A DNA stretch of 27,589 bases from an uncultured Lachnospiraceae bacterium. GTDB taxonomy: Bacteria; Bacillota; Clostridia; Lachnospirales; Lachnospiraceae. The stretch spans positions 68,544 through 96,132 of the forward strand of contig CAJTRU010000007.1 of NCBI GenBank assembly GCA_910579085.1, read 5' to 3'. Shown here one piece after another: positions 7,894 to 15,850 of the stretch (within the stretch, counting starts at the first letter, position 1; every line of letters begins with the position of its first letter). The notes beneath the pieces were generated by a model that worked only from the letters and a program-made list of their open reading frames with translations, had not been told where the DNA came from and ran no database searches. The position numbers and the translations under genes were made by a program.

Positions 7894-8853
7894 CTAATTC
7901 TTGTTTTTCTCTGCCAGATTGCTTGTAACCCTGTTGTAAAGTTCAAGTGCAGCATTATAACCCATCTTTTTCTGCCTGTGGTTTACTGCTGCTGATTCAC
8001 ATATAATTGATACATTCCTTCCAGGCCTGATAGGAATAGAATGGCATACTACTTTATTGCCAAGGAATTCTATAAACTGCTCCTCTAAGCCAAGCCTGTC
8101 ATAATCCTGGTTTTTATTGAACTCTTCAAGCTTAATTACAAGGTCAATCTGCTGCTCATCTTTTACGCTTTCCACACCAAACAGAGACTTGGCATCTACA
8201 ATGCCAATGCCTCTAAGTTCTATAAAGTGCTTTGTAATTCCTGGTGAGCTTCCCATAAGTGACTTGTCACTTATCCTTCTAATCTCAACAACATCATCTG
8301 ATACAAGACGGTGTCCCCTGTGTATTAGCTCAAGTGCCACTTCTGACTTGCCTATGCCGCTCTCACCCATTATAAGTATTCCCTCACCATATATATCGAC
8401 AAGGACACCATGTACTGAACACCTTGGTGCAAGTTCTGCATTAACCCAGCGGATTATTTCTGCCATAAATGGTGATGTAGGTTTTTTTGTCCTTAATATT
8501 GGCACATTGTAACGGTTGGCAAGTGCAGTTATCTCGTCATCAACCCATATTTCACGGCAATAAATTATACATGGCGGTTTTGGTGATTCATCACTGCCAG
8601 CCATTATCCTCTCCATCATTGCAAGGCTGTGTTCCATGCCTCTTTGCTGCATATATGTATGTTCAACATGGCCAATTATCTGTATTCTCTTGGAATCAAA
8701 ATAATCAAAATATCCTGCTAGCTGCAATGCAGGGCGGTTTACCTCATTCTGTGTTATAAATATGTTGTCTGTATCAATATCTGGTGTACAATTTTCTAAG
8801 TCAAGCTGTTCAATCAGTTCCTTTAATGGTACTTTGTAAGTTATGTTCTGCAT
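7894..8853 (-). CDS. hprK: HPr kinase/phosphorylase
   Basis: HprK phosphorylates Ser46 of HPr with ATP or PPi and reverses this with Pi, setting carbon catabolite repression in Firmicutes. The protein has 319 residues, typical of the family. The conserved His of the N-terminal/core boundary is at about 149 (SVHGVLVDIYG), the Walker A loop GESGIGKS is at 163-170, the acidic pair SDD at 185-187, and the family signature IELRGIGIVDAKSLFG at 211-226. I start at ATG 8853 because GGAGG lies six bases before it; the frame extends 22 codons further up, without a site, and crosses the promoter at 8881-8909. It lies 87 bases downstream of uvrC and is probably made both by read-through and from its own promoter. 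Confidence 0.97.
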   Translation of the reverse strand: MQNITYKVPLKELIEQLDLENCTPDIDTDNIFITQNEVNRPALQLAGYFDYFDSKRIQIIGHVEHTYMQQRGMEHSLAMMERIMAGSDESPKPPCIIYCREIWVDDEITALANRYNVPILRTKKPTSPFMAEIIRWVNAELAPRCSVHGVLVDIYGEGILIMGESGIGKSEVALELIHRGHRLVSDDVVEIRRISDKSLMGSSPGITKHFIELRGIGIVDAKSLFGVESVKDEQQIDLVIKLEEFNKNQDYDRLGLEEQFIEFLGNKVVCHSIPIRPGRNVSIICESAAVNHRQKKMGYNAALELYNRVTSNLAEKNKN

Positions 8854-8880
8854 ATTCTCCTCCTTTTTTATACAATTATT

Positions 8881-8909
8881 TTTATACCAGGCCGCCATTG
8901 GCGGCACAA
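8881..8909 (-). promoter_or_regulatory. hprK promoter with GC-rich dyad in the spacer
   Basis: Minus strand TTGTGC (8909-8904), 17-base spacer, TATAAA (8886-8881) with the extended -10 element TGG directly before it. The spacer holds most of the palindrome GCCGCC-AAT-GGCGGC (8905-8891). A protein bound there would block polymerase; alternatively the dyad is an RNA hairpin in uvrC read-through transcripts. No experimental support is implied. Confidence 0.5.
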
Positions 8910-8940
8910 CCCTTTCCATATCCTGCCATATATTATTACT

Positions 8941-10800
8941 TTACTGGTGGAAGAACTTATATACATTAGCTGCTGCTCTTTCATTCATGCTCCCAACCTG
9001 TGAAAGTTCCTCTGTTGTTGCATTTCTTATTGCCTCTATTGACTGGAAATGCTTCATAAGTGCTTTTCTCCTGGCAGCACCTATCCCGCTTATATCATCA
9101 AGAATTGACTTAACCTGTTCCTTGCTTCTTAATGAACGGTGGTATTCTATTGCAAACCTGTGCACTTCATCCTGTATCCTTGTCATAAGATGAAAACCTT
9201 CACTATCTGCCTGTACTGGCAGTTCATGTCCCTTAAAGAAAAGCCCCCTTGTCCTGTGCTTGTCATCTTTAACCATACCACATACAGGTATGGCAAGCTT
9301 CAGGCCTTCTAAGACTTTTTCTGCAATATGCACCTGCCCTTTGCCTCCATCCATCATTATAAGGTCTGGAAAACGTGTAAAACTGCCCGTTTCCTTTAAA
9401 AGCCCTTTTTCTTCCAGTTCTGCCATCTCTTCTATGCCGTGGCTGAACCTTCTTGAAAGCACTTCATTCATGCTTGCATAATCATCAGGCCCTTTGACAG
9501 TCTTTATCTTGAACTTACGGTAATCACTTCTCTTTGGCTTGCCATCTTCAAATACTACCATAGAGCCAACTGACTGGAAACCATTGATATTAGATATATC
9601 ATATGATTCAACACGCGAAACATTTTTTATGCCAAGCCATGAACATATTTCTTCCATAGCCCCAAGTGTACGTTTCTCTTCCCTTTTAATTCTTTCCATA
9701 TCCTGTGTAAGCACAAGCGCCGCATTTTTATGGGCAAGCTCTACAAGCCTTTCCTTGCTGCCTTTCTTTGGTACAACCAGACGCACCCTTCCCCCTCTTT
9801 TACTGCCTAGCCACTGTTCAATAAGTGATGCATCTGCTATACTATATTCTACCATGACTTCACGTGGAATAAAAGGAGTTCCTGCATAAAATTGTTTAAT
9901 AAAATCCTGTAAAACATCCTCTTCCTTTTCACCTGAAGTCCCATTAAGGTGGAAATGGTCACGGCCTATAAGTTTGCCATCACGCACAAAAAAGACCTGT
10001 ACTACTGCCTCCTCCAAAGTCCTTGCAAGCGCAATAATATCCCTGTCTTTCCCTTTAAAATCCGTAATTTTCTGCCTTACAGCCATTTTCTTTACACTGG
10101 CAATCAAATCCCTGAACCCTGCTGCTTCTTCAAAGGCAAGCTTTTCAGATGCCTGCATCATTTTTTCCTGCAAATATTCTGTTACTTCTTCATAATCCCC
10201 TTCTATCAGTTTTAATGCTTTCTTAAAGTTCTCCTGGTATTCTTCTTTGGATATTTTGCCCTGGCATGGTGCACTGCACTGGCCTATATGGTAATTAAGG
10301 CAGGGCCTCTCCTTTCCAGTATCTCTTGGAAGAACTCTTCTGCATGTTCTTATCTTGTATATTTTATGTGCAAGTTCCAGTGTGTCTTTTGCTGCGCCTG
10401 CACTTGTAAACGGCCCGAAATACCTGCTTTTATCACGTTTCAGTTCCCTTGCTATTAAAAGCCTTGGGAAATCTTCTTCAATAGTTGCTTTTATATATGG
10501 ATAATTTTTATCATCCTTAAGCATTGTATTATATTTTGGCTTATGTTCTTTTATAAGGTTACTTTCCAGTACAAGCGCTTCAACTTCTGAATCTGTTATT
10601 ATATACTCAAAATGGTCTATCTGTGATATCATTCTTTCTATCTTAGGGGTTACATTGCGTCCTGCCTGGAAATACTGCCGTACCCTGTTTTTTAAACTTA
10701 TTGCTTTACCTACATATATGATAGCATCCTTTTTATCATGCATAAGATAAACACCTGGCTTTGCAGGCAGCTTTTTTAACTCTTCCTCCAAATCAAACAT
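8941..10800 (-). CDS. uvrC: Excinuclease ABC subunit C
   Basis: UvrC makes both incisions around bulky DNA lesions after loading by UvrA and UvrB. The 619-residue length is normal. The N-terminal GIY-YIG nuclease is at 14-95 (PGVYLMHD at 15-22 and YVGKA at 29-33), the UVR domain that contacts UvrB at about 200-240 (EEAAGFRDLI), the RNase H-like nuclease starts near 400 (RVESYDISNINGF with its Asp), and tandem helix-hairpin-helix motifs end the protein (DISGIGAARRKALMKHF, then LSQVGSMNERAAANVY). The ATG at 10800 follows GGAGG by six bases. It heads a two-gene unit with hprK and has a consensus promoter overlapping the end of the serine hydrolase gene upstream. Confidence 0.98.
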   Translation of the reverse strand: MFDLEEELKKLPAKPGVYLMHDKKDAIIYVGKAISLKNRVRQYFQAGRNVTPKIERMISQIDHFEYIITDSEVEALVLESNLIKEHKPKYNTMLKDDKNYPYIKATIEEDFPRLLIARELKRDKSRYFGPFTSAGAAKDTLELAHKIYKIRTCRRVLPRDTGKERPCLNYHIGQCSAPCQGKISKEEYQENFKKALKLIEGDYEEVTEYLQEKMMQASEKLAFEEAAGFRDLIASVKKMAVRQKITDFKGKDRDIIALARTLEEAVVQVFFVRDGKLIGRDHFHLNGTSGEKEEDVLQDFIKQFYAGTPFIPREVMVEYSIADASLIEQWLGSKRGGRVRLVVPKKGSKERLVELAHKNAALVLTQDMERIKREEKRTLGAMEEICSWLGIKNVSRVESYDISNINGFQSVGSMVVFEDGKPKRSDYRKFKIKTVKGPDDYASMNEVLSRRFSHGIEEMAELEEKGLLKETGSFTRFPDLIMMDGGKGQVHIAEKVLEGLKLAIPVCGMVKDDKHRTRGLFFKGHELPVQADSEGFHLMTRIQDEVHRFAIEYHRSLRSKEQVKSILDDISGIGAARRKALMKHFQSIEAIRNATTEELSQVGSMNERAAANVYKFFHQ

Positions 10801-10850
10801 AGGACGCCTCCATTCTGTAGTTATATTTATTCTTTGTTAACAGCACTTCA

Positions 10851-10879
10851 ATTATACAAAAAAGACAGAGCTATATCAA
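10851..10879 (-). promoter_or_regulatory. Sigma-A promoter of uvrC
   Basis: Minus strand TTGATA (10879-10874), 17-base spacer, TATAAT (10856-10851). The -35 is made of the last two sense codons of the serine hydrolase gene. The sequence around it is nearly the same as the promoter at 12189-12217: both share CTTGATATA and TCTTTTTTGTATAATT. Confidence 0.85.
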
Positions 10880-12142
10880 GTCCTTGCTTATCAGCTCATA
10901 TCCCCATACAGAAGGCTTTGTGCTTCCATCTGGAATTAGTTTATGCACTAACTGCTGTTCCTCATACCATCTCTTAAAACTATCCTTGCCAACACAGTAC
11001 AGCCTGATATGGATATCCTGGTTTACACGCACCAGATACAGTTTCCCATCTTTTTGTACAATATGTATCTTTCCAGGAAGGTAAGTTCCTGTATATTTCT
11101 GGAGTTCTTTTGGCGGCAGTAAAATGCTCTCCTGCCTGCGTGAAGCCTGCGCCTGCCTTCCATGCAGGATTGATGAAATACCATTTCCAAAGCGGTACTG
11201 GTCTATTGACTCTGTATTTGACATAATTATTATACAAATATCTTCATCAAAATAATACTGCGTATATGCAGAAACACCTATACAGTCACCACCATGGCAG
11301 TATTTAATCCTGCCTCCTTCATTATGCCTTTCTAAACCATAACAATAATTGTTTTTATTTTCTGATAAATAAATTCCATATGCCTGTTCTGATAAAATCT
11401 CTTTGTTTTTCAGACATTTATACCATTTCCATAAATCATCACAATTTGTAACAAGCGCTCCTGCCCCAATGCTAAACAAATTATTTGTGTATGGCACTTT
11501 TACAAGCACATCATAATCATGCAGGTAATTGTCTGCTTTGCCAGAAATTATATCCTTGCCGTTATCAAATATTGTATTATCCATTCCAAGCCGTGAAAAA
11601 ATATTTTCATATAGAAATTCATTATAAGACTTGCCTGAAACATTTTCAATAATCCATGCAAGCAGGTTATAATTAGAATTGTTATAATTAAATTCTTTTC
11701 CTGGCTTATTTACAGGTTTCTTTATAATCCAGTTTCTAAAAAACTGTTCTTTATTATAAGGCAGCCTGTCTTCATACACATAAAAATTATCTTCAAAATT
11801 ATAATTGTTGCACAGCCCTGATGTATGGGACAATAAATCATGTACAGTTATTTCTTGAGGAAGCAGCATATTGCCTGGTAAATACTTGCCTGCTTTCCCA
11901 TCCAGTTCCAAAAGACCCTTATCATATAGTACCATAATTGCAAATGCAGTAAACTGTTTTGTAACAGATGCAATGTTAAACCTTGTCTTTATATTATTTT
12001 TTATGCTAAATCCGATATTTGCATAGCCGCGGCTTGTTTCAAATATAACTGAACCATTTTGTATAATCCTTATCACACCAGAAAAATCCCAGTAATCCAT
12101 TTCAGCCCTGGTATATCTTGCAAGCTCTTCCTGTATATCCAT
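10871..12142 (-). CDS. Beta-lactamase-fold serine hydrolase (class C / PBP4*-like)
   Basis: A 423-residue protein of the serine beta-lactamase/D-alanyl-D-alanine peptidase-like family. The three catalytic motifs are in order: SVTK (S59-K62, nucleophile and base), Y153-N154-N155 in FNYNNSNYNLL (the YxN motif), and HGG at 283-285 (in place of KTG, as in many esterase-like members). Residues 340-423 form an extra C-terminal segment resembling the small lipocalin-like domains found in relatives. There is no signal peptide or membrane segment, so it appears cytoplasmic, which argues against a cell-wall enzyme or a secreted beta-lactamase; an esterase or peptidase acting on a small substrate is more likely. 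The ATG at 12142 follows GGGG by six bases. No terminator is seen after it, so transcripts may run into uvrC. Substrate unknown. Confidence 0.88.
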   Translation of the reverse strand: MDIQEELARYTRAEMDYWDFSGVIRIIQNGSVIFETSRGYANIGFSIKNNIKTRFNIASVTKQFTAFAIMVLYDKGLLELDGKAGKYLPGNMLLPQEITVHDLLSHTSGLCNNYNFEDNFYVYEDRLPYNKEQFFRNWIIKKPVNKPGKEFNYNNSNYNLLAWIIENVSGKSYNEFLYENIFSRLGMDNTIFDNGKDIISGKADNYLHDYDVLVKVPYTNNLFSIGAGALVTNCDDLWKWYKCLKNKEILSEQAYGIYLSENKNNYCYGLERHNEGGRIKYCHGGDCIGVSAYTQYYFDEDICIIIMSNTESIDQYRFGNGISSILHGRQAQASRRQESILLPPKELQKYTGTYLPGKIHIVQKDGKLYLVRVNQDIHIRLYCVGKDSFKRWYEEQQLVHKLIPDGSTKPSVWGYELISKDLI

Positions 12143-12188
12143 AATAATCCCCTATGCCCTTTCCAGAAACCAGATACAATATATTTTA

Positions 12189-12217
12189 ATTATACAAAAA
12201 AGAACCTTTTATATCAA
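12189..12217 (-). promoter_or_regulatory. Sigma-A promoter of the serine hydrolase gene
   Basis: Minus strand TTGATA (12217-12212), 17-base spacer, TATAAT (12194-12189). Nine bases at the -35 side and sixteen at the -10 side are identical to the uvrC promoter. Confidence 0.85.
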
Positions 12218-12265
12218 GTGTGATTATGATAGAATAATATTATGATGCAATGAGTAGTATATAAT

Positions 12266-12295
12266 AAAAAAGCATACCATCTGGTATGCTTTTTT
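12266..12295 (-). terminator. Strong bidirectional terminator after the ftsH unit
   Basis: AAAAAA-GCATACC-ATCT-GGTATGC-TTTTTT: a perfect 7-bp GC-bearing stem (13 bp with the A/T tracts) and four-base loop, with a T tract on either strand. It begins three bases past the stop of the small unknown gene. Confidence 0.92.
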
Positions 12296-12297
12296 AT

Positions 12298-12678
12298 TTA
12301 TTGCGGATTAACTGCAGTAATACTTACAGGCATTATTTTTCCCATTAAATCCACATTTCCTTGTATATTTATATTACCCTCTGATATTTCTATTATACCC
12401 GTAAAATCATTATACTCCATCATATAAAGTGCAATATCATACCTATTTAGAACACTGTTATCTATTTCCAGGATTCCTCCTTTATATGGTACATTATTAA
12501 AGTATATTTTGGGTGCATACAATGCCCAGTCCCATTCACTGCCGCCATTGTCCATCAGCCTGTCAAATACGCTGCTGTCCCCTGTAACCTGGAGGTTTAA
12601 TAAACCATTATCTAATGACAGCTTTATATTTCCAATACCAAATTCTGTACCATCAATTTTAAAAGAACCCATATCCAT
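12298..12678 (-). CDS. Unknown 126-residue protein downstream of ftsH
   Basis: I do not recognise this protein. It has no signal peptide, membrane segment or cysteine, and its composition (alternating hydrophobic and polar residues, many Asn, Asp and Gly: for example FKIDGTEFGIGNIKLSLDNG and FTGIIEISEGNINIQGN) suggests an all-beta fold, possibly a small barrel or sandwich. I start at ATG 12678, which has AAGGAG eight bases upstream; a GTG three codons earlier overlaps that site and an ATG two codons later is also possible. It begins 38 bases after the ftsH-HAD stop and ends just before the strong terminator, so it is almost certainly the last gene of the ftsH transcript. That suggests, without proving, a link to membrane protein quality control or to the phosphatase domain. 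Confidence 0.7.
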   Translation of the reverse strand: MDMGSFKIDGTEFGIGNIKLSLDNGLLNLQVTGDSSVFDRLMDNGGSEWDWALYAPKIYFNNVPYKGGILEIDNSVLNRYDIALYMMEYNDFTGIIEISEGNINIQGNVDLMGKIMPVSITAVNPQ

Positions 12679-12716
12679 ATTACCCACTCCTTATCCACAC
12701 ACCCCAGGTTATTGTA

Positions 12717-15467
12717 CTAGTTTTCTGGCAATGCCTTGGTTTCTTCTTTTTCTGTATCTTCTTTCCCTGTATCTTTCTTTTCAGGTTTTGGTGTCATAAA
12801 TTTATCTATAACATTTACTATTCCATCTTCATCATTTGATGCTGTTACATAATCTGCCATTTCCTTAACTTCCTGCTGTGCATTTCCCATTGCCACGCCC
12901 ATTCCTGCAAAACGCAGCATTGGCAGGTCGTTATAGCTGTCACCTATACATATAACCTTTTCACGTGGTATTTCAAGATGCTTTATAAGCTTTTCAACCG
13001 CAACCCCTTTATCTACGTATCTTGGCAGCAGTTCAACAAAAAACGGGTCTGACCTGAATACATTCATCCTGTCCCCAAATTCCTTGTCCATAATCTTTTC
13101 AACCTCTGCCATGTGTTCTGGAGTACCACTTAAAAGGAATTTATTAAATGGGAAATTTATTGCCTTAACGAAGTCATTTGTTTCATTTATTGTAACCTCA
13201 CATGCTTTTGCATCAATCTCTATATATTCATTAAGTCCATTGCCTGAAATAATTTCTTTAGTATTGTCATTATAGACAACAATGCCCACACCAGCTCTTT
13301 TAGCTGCTTCATAAACAGGTTTGACCATTTCTGGTGATACCATCTGGTTATAAATGCACTCACCTGTTTTGCAGTTTATTACTGTAGTGCCATTATAGGC
13401 AATAACATAACCACCATACTGTTCAAGTGCAATACTTGAAGCTGTCTTTCTTATCCCTGCAATAGAACGGCCTGACGCAATTGCAACTGTCTTGCCACGT
13501 TTCTGCGCTTCAATTACTGCCTCTTTTGTCTTTTCTGAAATCTGTTTATCTGAACCAACAAGTGTGCCATCAACATCAAGCACAAGCATGTTATAATTGT
13601 CACCTTCTGGTTCTTCAATGCCTTTAACTTTACGGAAAATTTTCATAAACTCTTTACCTGTAATTGTTTCATGCTCAATAAGAAACTCTGCAAGGCTGTC
13701 AAGGGCAGCCCTGTCACCTGATAACAGTTTCTCTGCCTTGTTATAACACTCCTTAAGTATACGCATAACTTCTTCATCTATCTGGGCTTCTGTAGCATCA
13801 CCACAGTTTAATACTGTGCGTCCGTCAAGGTATTTGCCTTCCACTGACTCAAGCCCTATCATCCCAAATTTTTCAGTCATGCCGTACTGTGTCACCATAG
13901 CCCTTGCAAGCTGTGTAGCCTTTTCTATATCATTTGATGCACCTGTAGTTACTGAATTAAATACAACCTGCTCTGCTGCACGCCCTCCAAAAAGTGATAC
14001 TATACGTGTAAGTATCTCATCTTTGCTCATAAGGTACTTTTCTTCCTCTGGCACTTGCATAACATAGCCAAGTGAACCCATCGTCCTAGGGACTATTGTA
14101 ATCTTCTGTACAGGTTCTGAATTCTTCTGCAATGCAGCAACAAGCGCATGTCCGATTTCATGGTATGCAACAATCCTTTTCTCTTCTTTACCAAGTATCC
14201 TGTCTTTTTTCTCCTTGCCTGCAATTACAACCTCAACAGCTTCAAACAAATCAGACTGGCTTACAGCCCTTCTGCCTGCCCTTACTGCCATAATCGCTGC
14301 TTCATTTATCATATTGGCAAGGTCTGAACCAACCGCACCACTTGTAGCAAGGGCTATTGCATCAAAGTCAACAGAATCATCCATAAGAACATCTTTTGCA
14401 TGTACTTTTAATATATCAACCCTGCCTTTAAGGTCTGGCTTTTCTACTATTATCCTTCTGTCAAAACGTCCAGGACGCAGAAGTGCTTTATCTAATACTT
14501 CTGGCCTGTTAGTCGCACCAAGTATTACAAGCCCTTTTGAACTGTCAAAACCGTCCATCTCTGACAATAACTGGTTAAGTGTCTGCTCACGTTCATCATT
14601 GCCGCCACCATACTGCGTATCACGGCTTTTACCAACTGCATCAATTTCGTCTATAAAAATAATACATGGTGCCATTGCCTGTGCCTGTTTAAACAAATCC
14701 CTTACCCTTGATGCCCCGACACCTACAAACATCTCAACAAAGTCTGAACCTGACAGTGAAAAAAATGGTACTCCTGCTTCGCCAGCAACGGCCTTTGCCA
14801 ACAAGGTTTTACCAGTTCCCGGAGGCCCTACAAGAAGCGCACCCTTTGGAAGCCTTGCACCAATATCTGAATATTTCTTAGGGTTATGGAGGAAATCCAC
14901 AAGTTCTGTAAGGGACTCCATAGCCTCCTCCTGCCCTGCTACATTTTTAAATGTAACACCTGTTTCTTTCTGTACATACATCTTGGCAGTGCTCTTTCCT
15001 ACCCCCATAACTCCTCCTGAACCTTTGGACATCATGCGGAATATAAAAAACAGCCCTCCCCATAAAAGCAGTATAGGTACCAGCGTTGTCACTACCATAT
15101 ACAGTATGCTTGACGAGCCGCTTGGTATCTCTTTTGAAAACCTGACCCCTGCATTGCTTAACCTTTCAACAAGATTATAATCCATTGAAATAATACCTGT
15201 ATAATAGGTAATCTCATAAAGGGTGCTGCCCTGTGCCACAGGTACTATTTCTAATTTATCAGAAGAAAGCACTACCTCTTTAACCTGGCCATCTTCAAGC
15301 ATTTTAATAAACTGGTCATAGGTTATTTCTTTATTAGATGCTTTCTCCACCTGGCTGTTCATAAATGAAAATACCAGGAACATTCCAAGAGCAGCCACAA
15401 GACATATAATTACACTTCTTTTATTCTGGCTTTTCTTAGGGTCCTGCCTGTTATTATTATTTTCCAA
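12717..15467 (-). CDS. ftsH: FtsH ATP-dependent zinc protease fused to a HAD-IIB (Cof-type) phosphatase
   Basis: A 916-residue fusion. Residues 1-616 are FtsH, the membrane-anchored hexameric AAA+ protease that degrades misfolded and regulatory proteins: membrane spans at about 19-36 and 120-145 flanking the external domain, Walker A GPPGTGKT 214-221, pore loop FVGVGAS, Walker B IIFIDEID 269-276, arginine finger region RPGRFDR 331-337, zinc site HEIGH 436-440 with the third ligand Asp near 513. From M627 a complete HAD-IIB phosphatase follows: DVDGT 631-635, ASGRS with S665, the motif III lysine near 820 in YVDKG, and GDSYNDLPM 842-850, then a charged tail. FtsH is usually 600-700 residues. 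The start is a TTG at 15467 behind AGGAGG (7-base spacing); the frame is open to 15539, but those codons lie across the promoter. No stop or frame change separates the halves. Confidence 0.95.
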   Translation of the reverse strand: MENNNNRQDPKKSQNKRSVIICLVAALGMFLVFSFMNSQVEKASNKEITYDQFIKMLEDGQVKEVVLSSDKLEIVPVAQGSTLYEITYYTGIISMDYNLVERLSNAGVRFSKEIPSGSSSILYMVVTTLVPILLLWGGLFFIFRMMSKGSGGVMGVGKSTAKMYVQKETGVTFKNVAGQEEAMESLTELVDFLHNPKKYSDIGARLPKGALLVGPPGTGKTLLAKAVAGEAGVPFFSLSGSDFVEMFVGVGASRVRDLFKQAQAMAPCIIFIDEIDAVGKSRDTQYGGGNDEREQTLNQLLSEMDGFDSSKGLVILGATNRPEVLDKALLRPGRFDRRIIVEKPDLKGRVDILKVHAKDVLMDDSVDFDAIALATSGAVGSDLANMINEAAIMAVRAGRRAVSQSDLFEAVEVVIAGKEKKDRILGKEEKRIVAYHEIGHALVAALQKNSEPVQKITIVPRTMGSLGYVMQVPEEEKYLMSKDEILTRIVSLFGGRAAEQVVFNSVTTGASNDIEKATQLARAMVTQYGMTEKFGMIGLESVEGKYLDGRTVLNCGDATEAQIDEEVMRILKECYNKAEKLLSGDRAALDSLAEFLIEHETITGKEFMKIFRKVKGIEEPEGDNYNMLVLDVDGTLVGSDKQISEKTKEAVIEAQKRGKTVAIASGRSIAGIRKTASSIALEQYGGYVIAYNGTTVINCKTGECIYNQMVSPEMVKPVYEAAKRAGVGIVVYNDNTKEIISGNGLNEYIEIDAKACEVTINETNDFVKAINFPFNKFLLSGTPEHMAEVEKIMDKEFGDRMNVFRSDPFFVELLPRYVDKGVAVEKLIKHLEIPREKVICIGDSYNDLPMLRFAGMGVAMGNAQQEVKEMADYVTASNDEDGIVNVIDKFMTPKPEKKDTGKEDTEKEETKALPEN

Positions 15468-15510
15468 AATTGCGCCTCCTTTGTCTCCCTCTAAGGTGTT
15501 ATACTTCCAC

Positions 15511-15539
15511 ATTATAAAGCTAGCTTGGAGATAAATCAA
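15511..15539 (-). promoter_or_regulatory. Sigma-A promoter of ftsH
   Basis: Minus strand TTGATT (15539-15534), 17-base spacer, TATAAT (15516-15511). The long upstream ATG of the frame lies inside this promoter, which supports the TTG start at 15467. Confidence 0.82.
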
Positions 15540-15820
15540 TATATTATCATGTGAATAATGTTTGAAATTTCTATTTTTTTAATAAAATATTGCCACCCAT
15601 GTATCTGCAATCTGGCAGTTTCCTTCACGCAATTAATTACAGTGCAAAGAACCGGCAGATTAGCAGTTCATTTTTAAACAAGCAAAATGTGGCTGCTTTA
15701 GCGGACATGCAGGTGTAGCAGTACATATTTTGCGGATGTATAAGCCATCTGGATTTATCAATCCTGTTATCTGGCGTTATATTAAATTTACTATTTGTAC
15801 AATAATTTTTTAAATAATGA

Positions 15821-15850
15821 TTGAACATAACCTGGTTTATGCGTTATAAT
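15821..15850 (+). promoter_or_regulatory. Sigma-A promoter of pyrG
   Basis: TTGAAC (15821-15826), 18-base spacer, TATAAT (15845-15850), giving a leader of about 40 bases. No attenuator hairpin is seen in that leader. Confidence 0.7.

Noticed and set aside
14215..15180. Long plus-strand open frame of 321 codons inside ftsH
   Set aside because: It is the antisense shadow of the FtsH ATPase domain: no ribosome binding site, Ser/Pro/Thr-rich composition typical of antisense frames.
12717..15467. FtsH-HAD fusion as a sequencing or assembly artefact
   Set aside because: Both halves keep intact motifs in one frame and the junction reads as a plausible linker with no low-complexity or repeated bases; one independent read of 13580-13640 would still be worth having.
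15637..15828. 63-codon minus-strand frame between ftsH and pyrG
   Set aside because: It has only a weak AGG before its ATG, no family resemblance, odd composition for a protein, and overlaps the hairpins and the pyrG promoter side.
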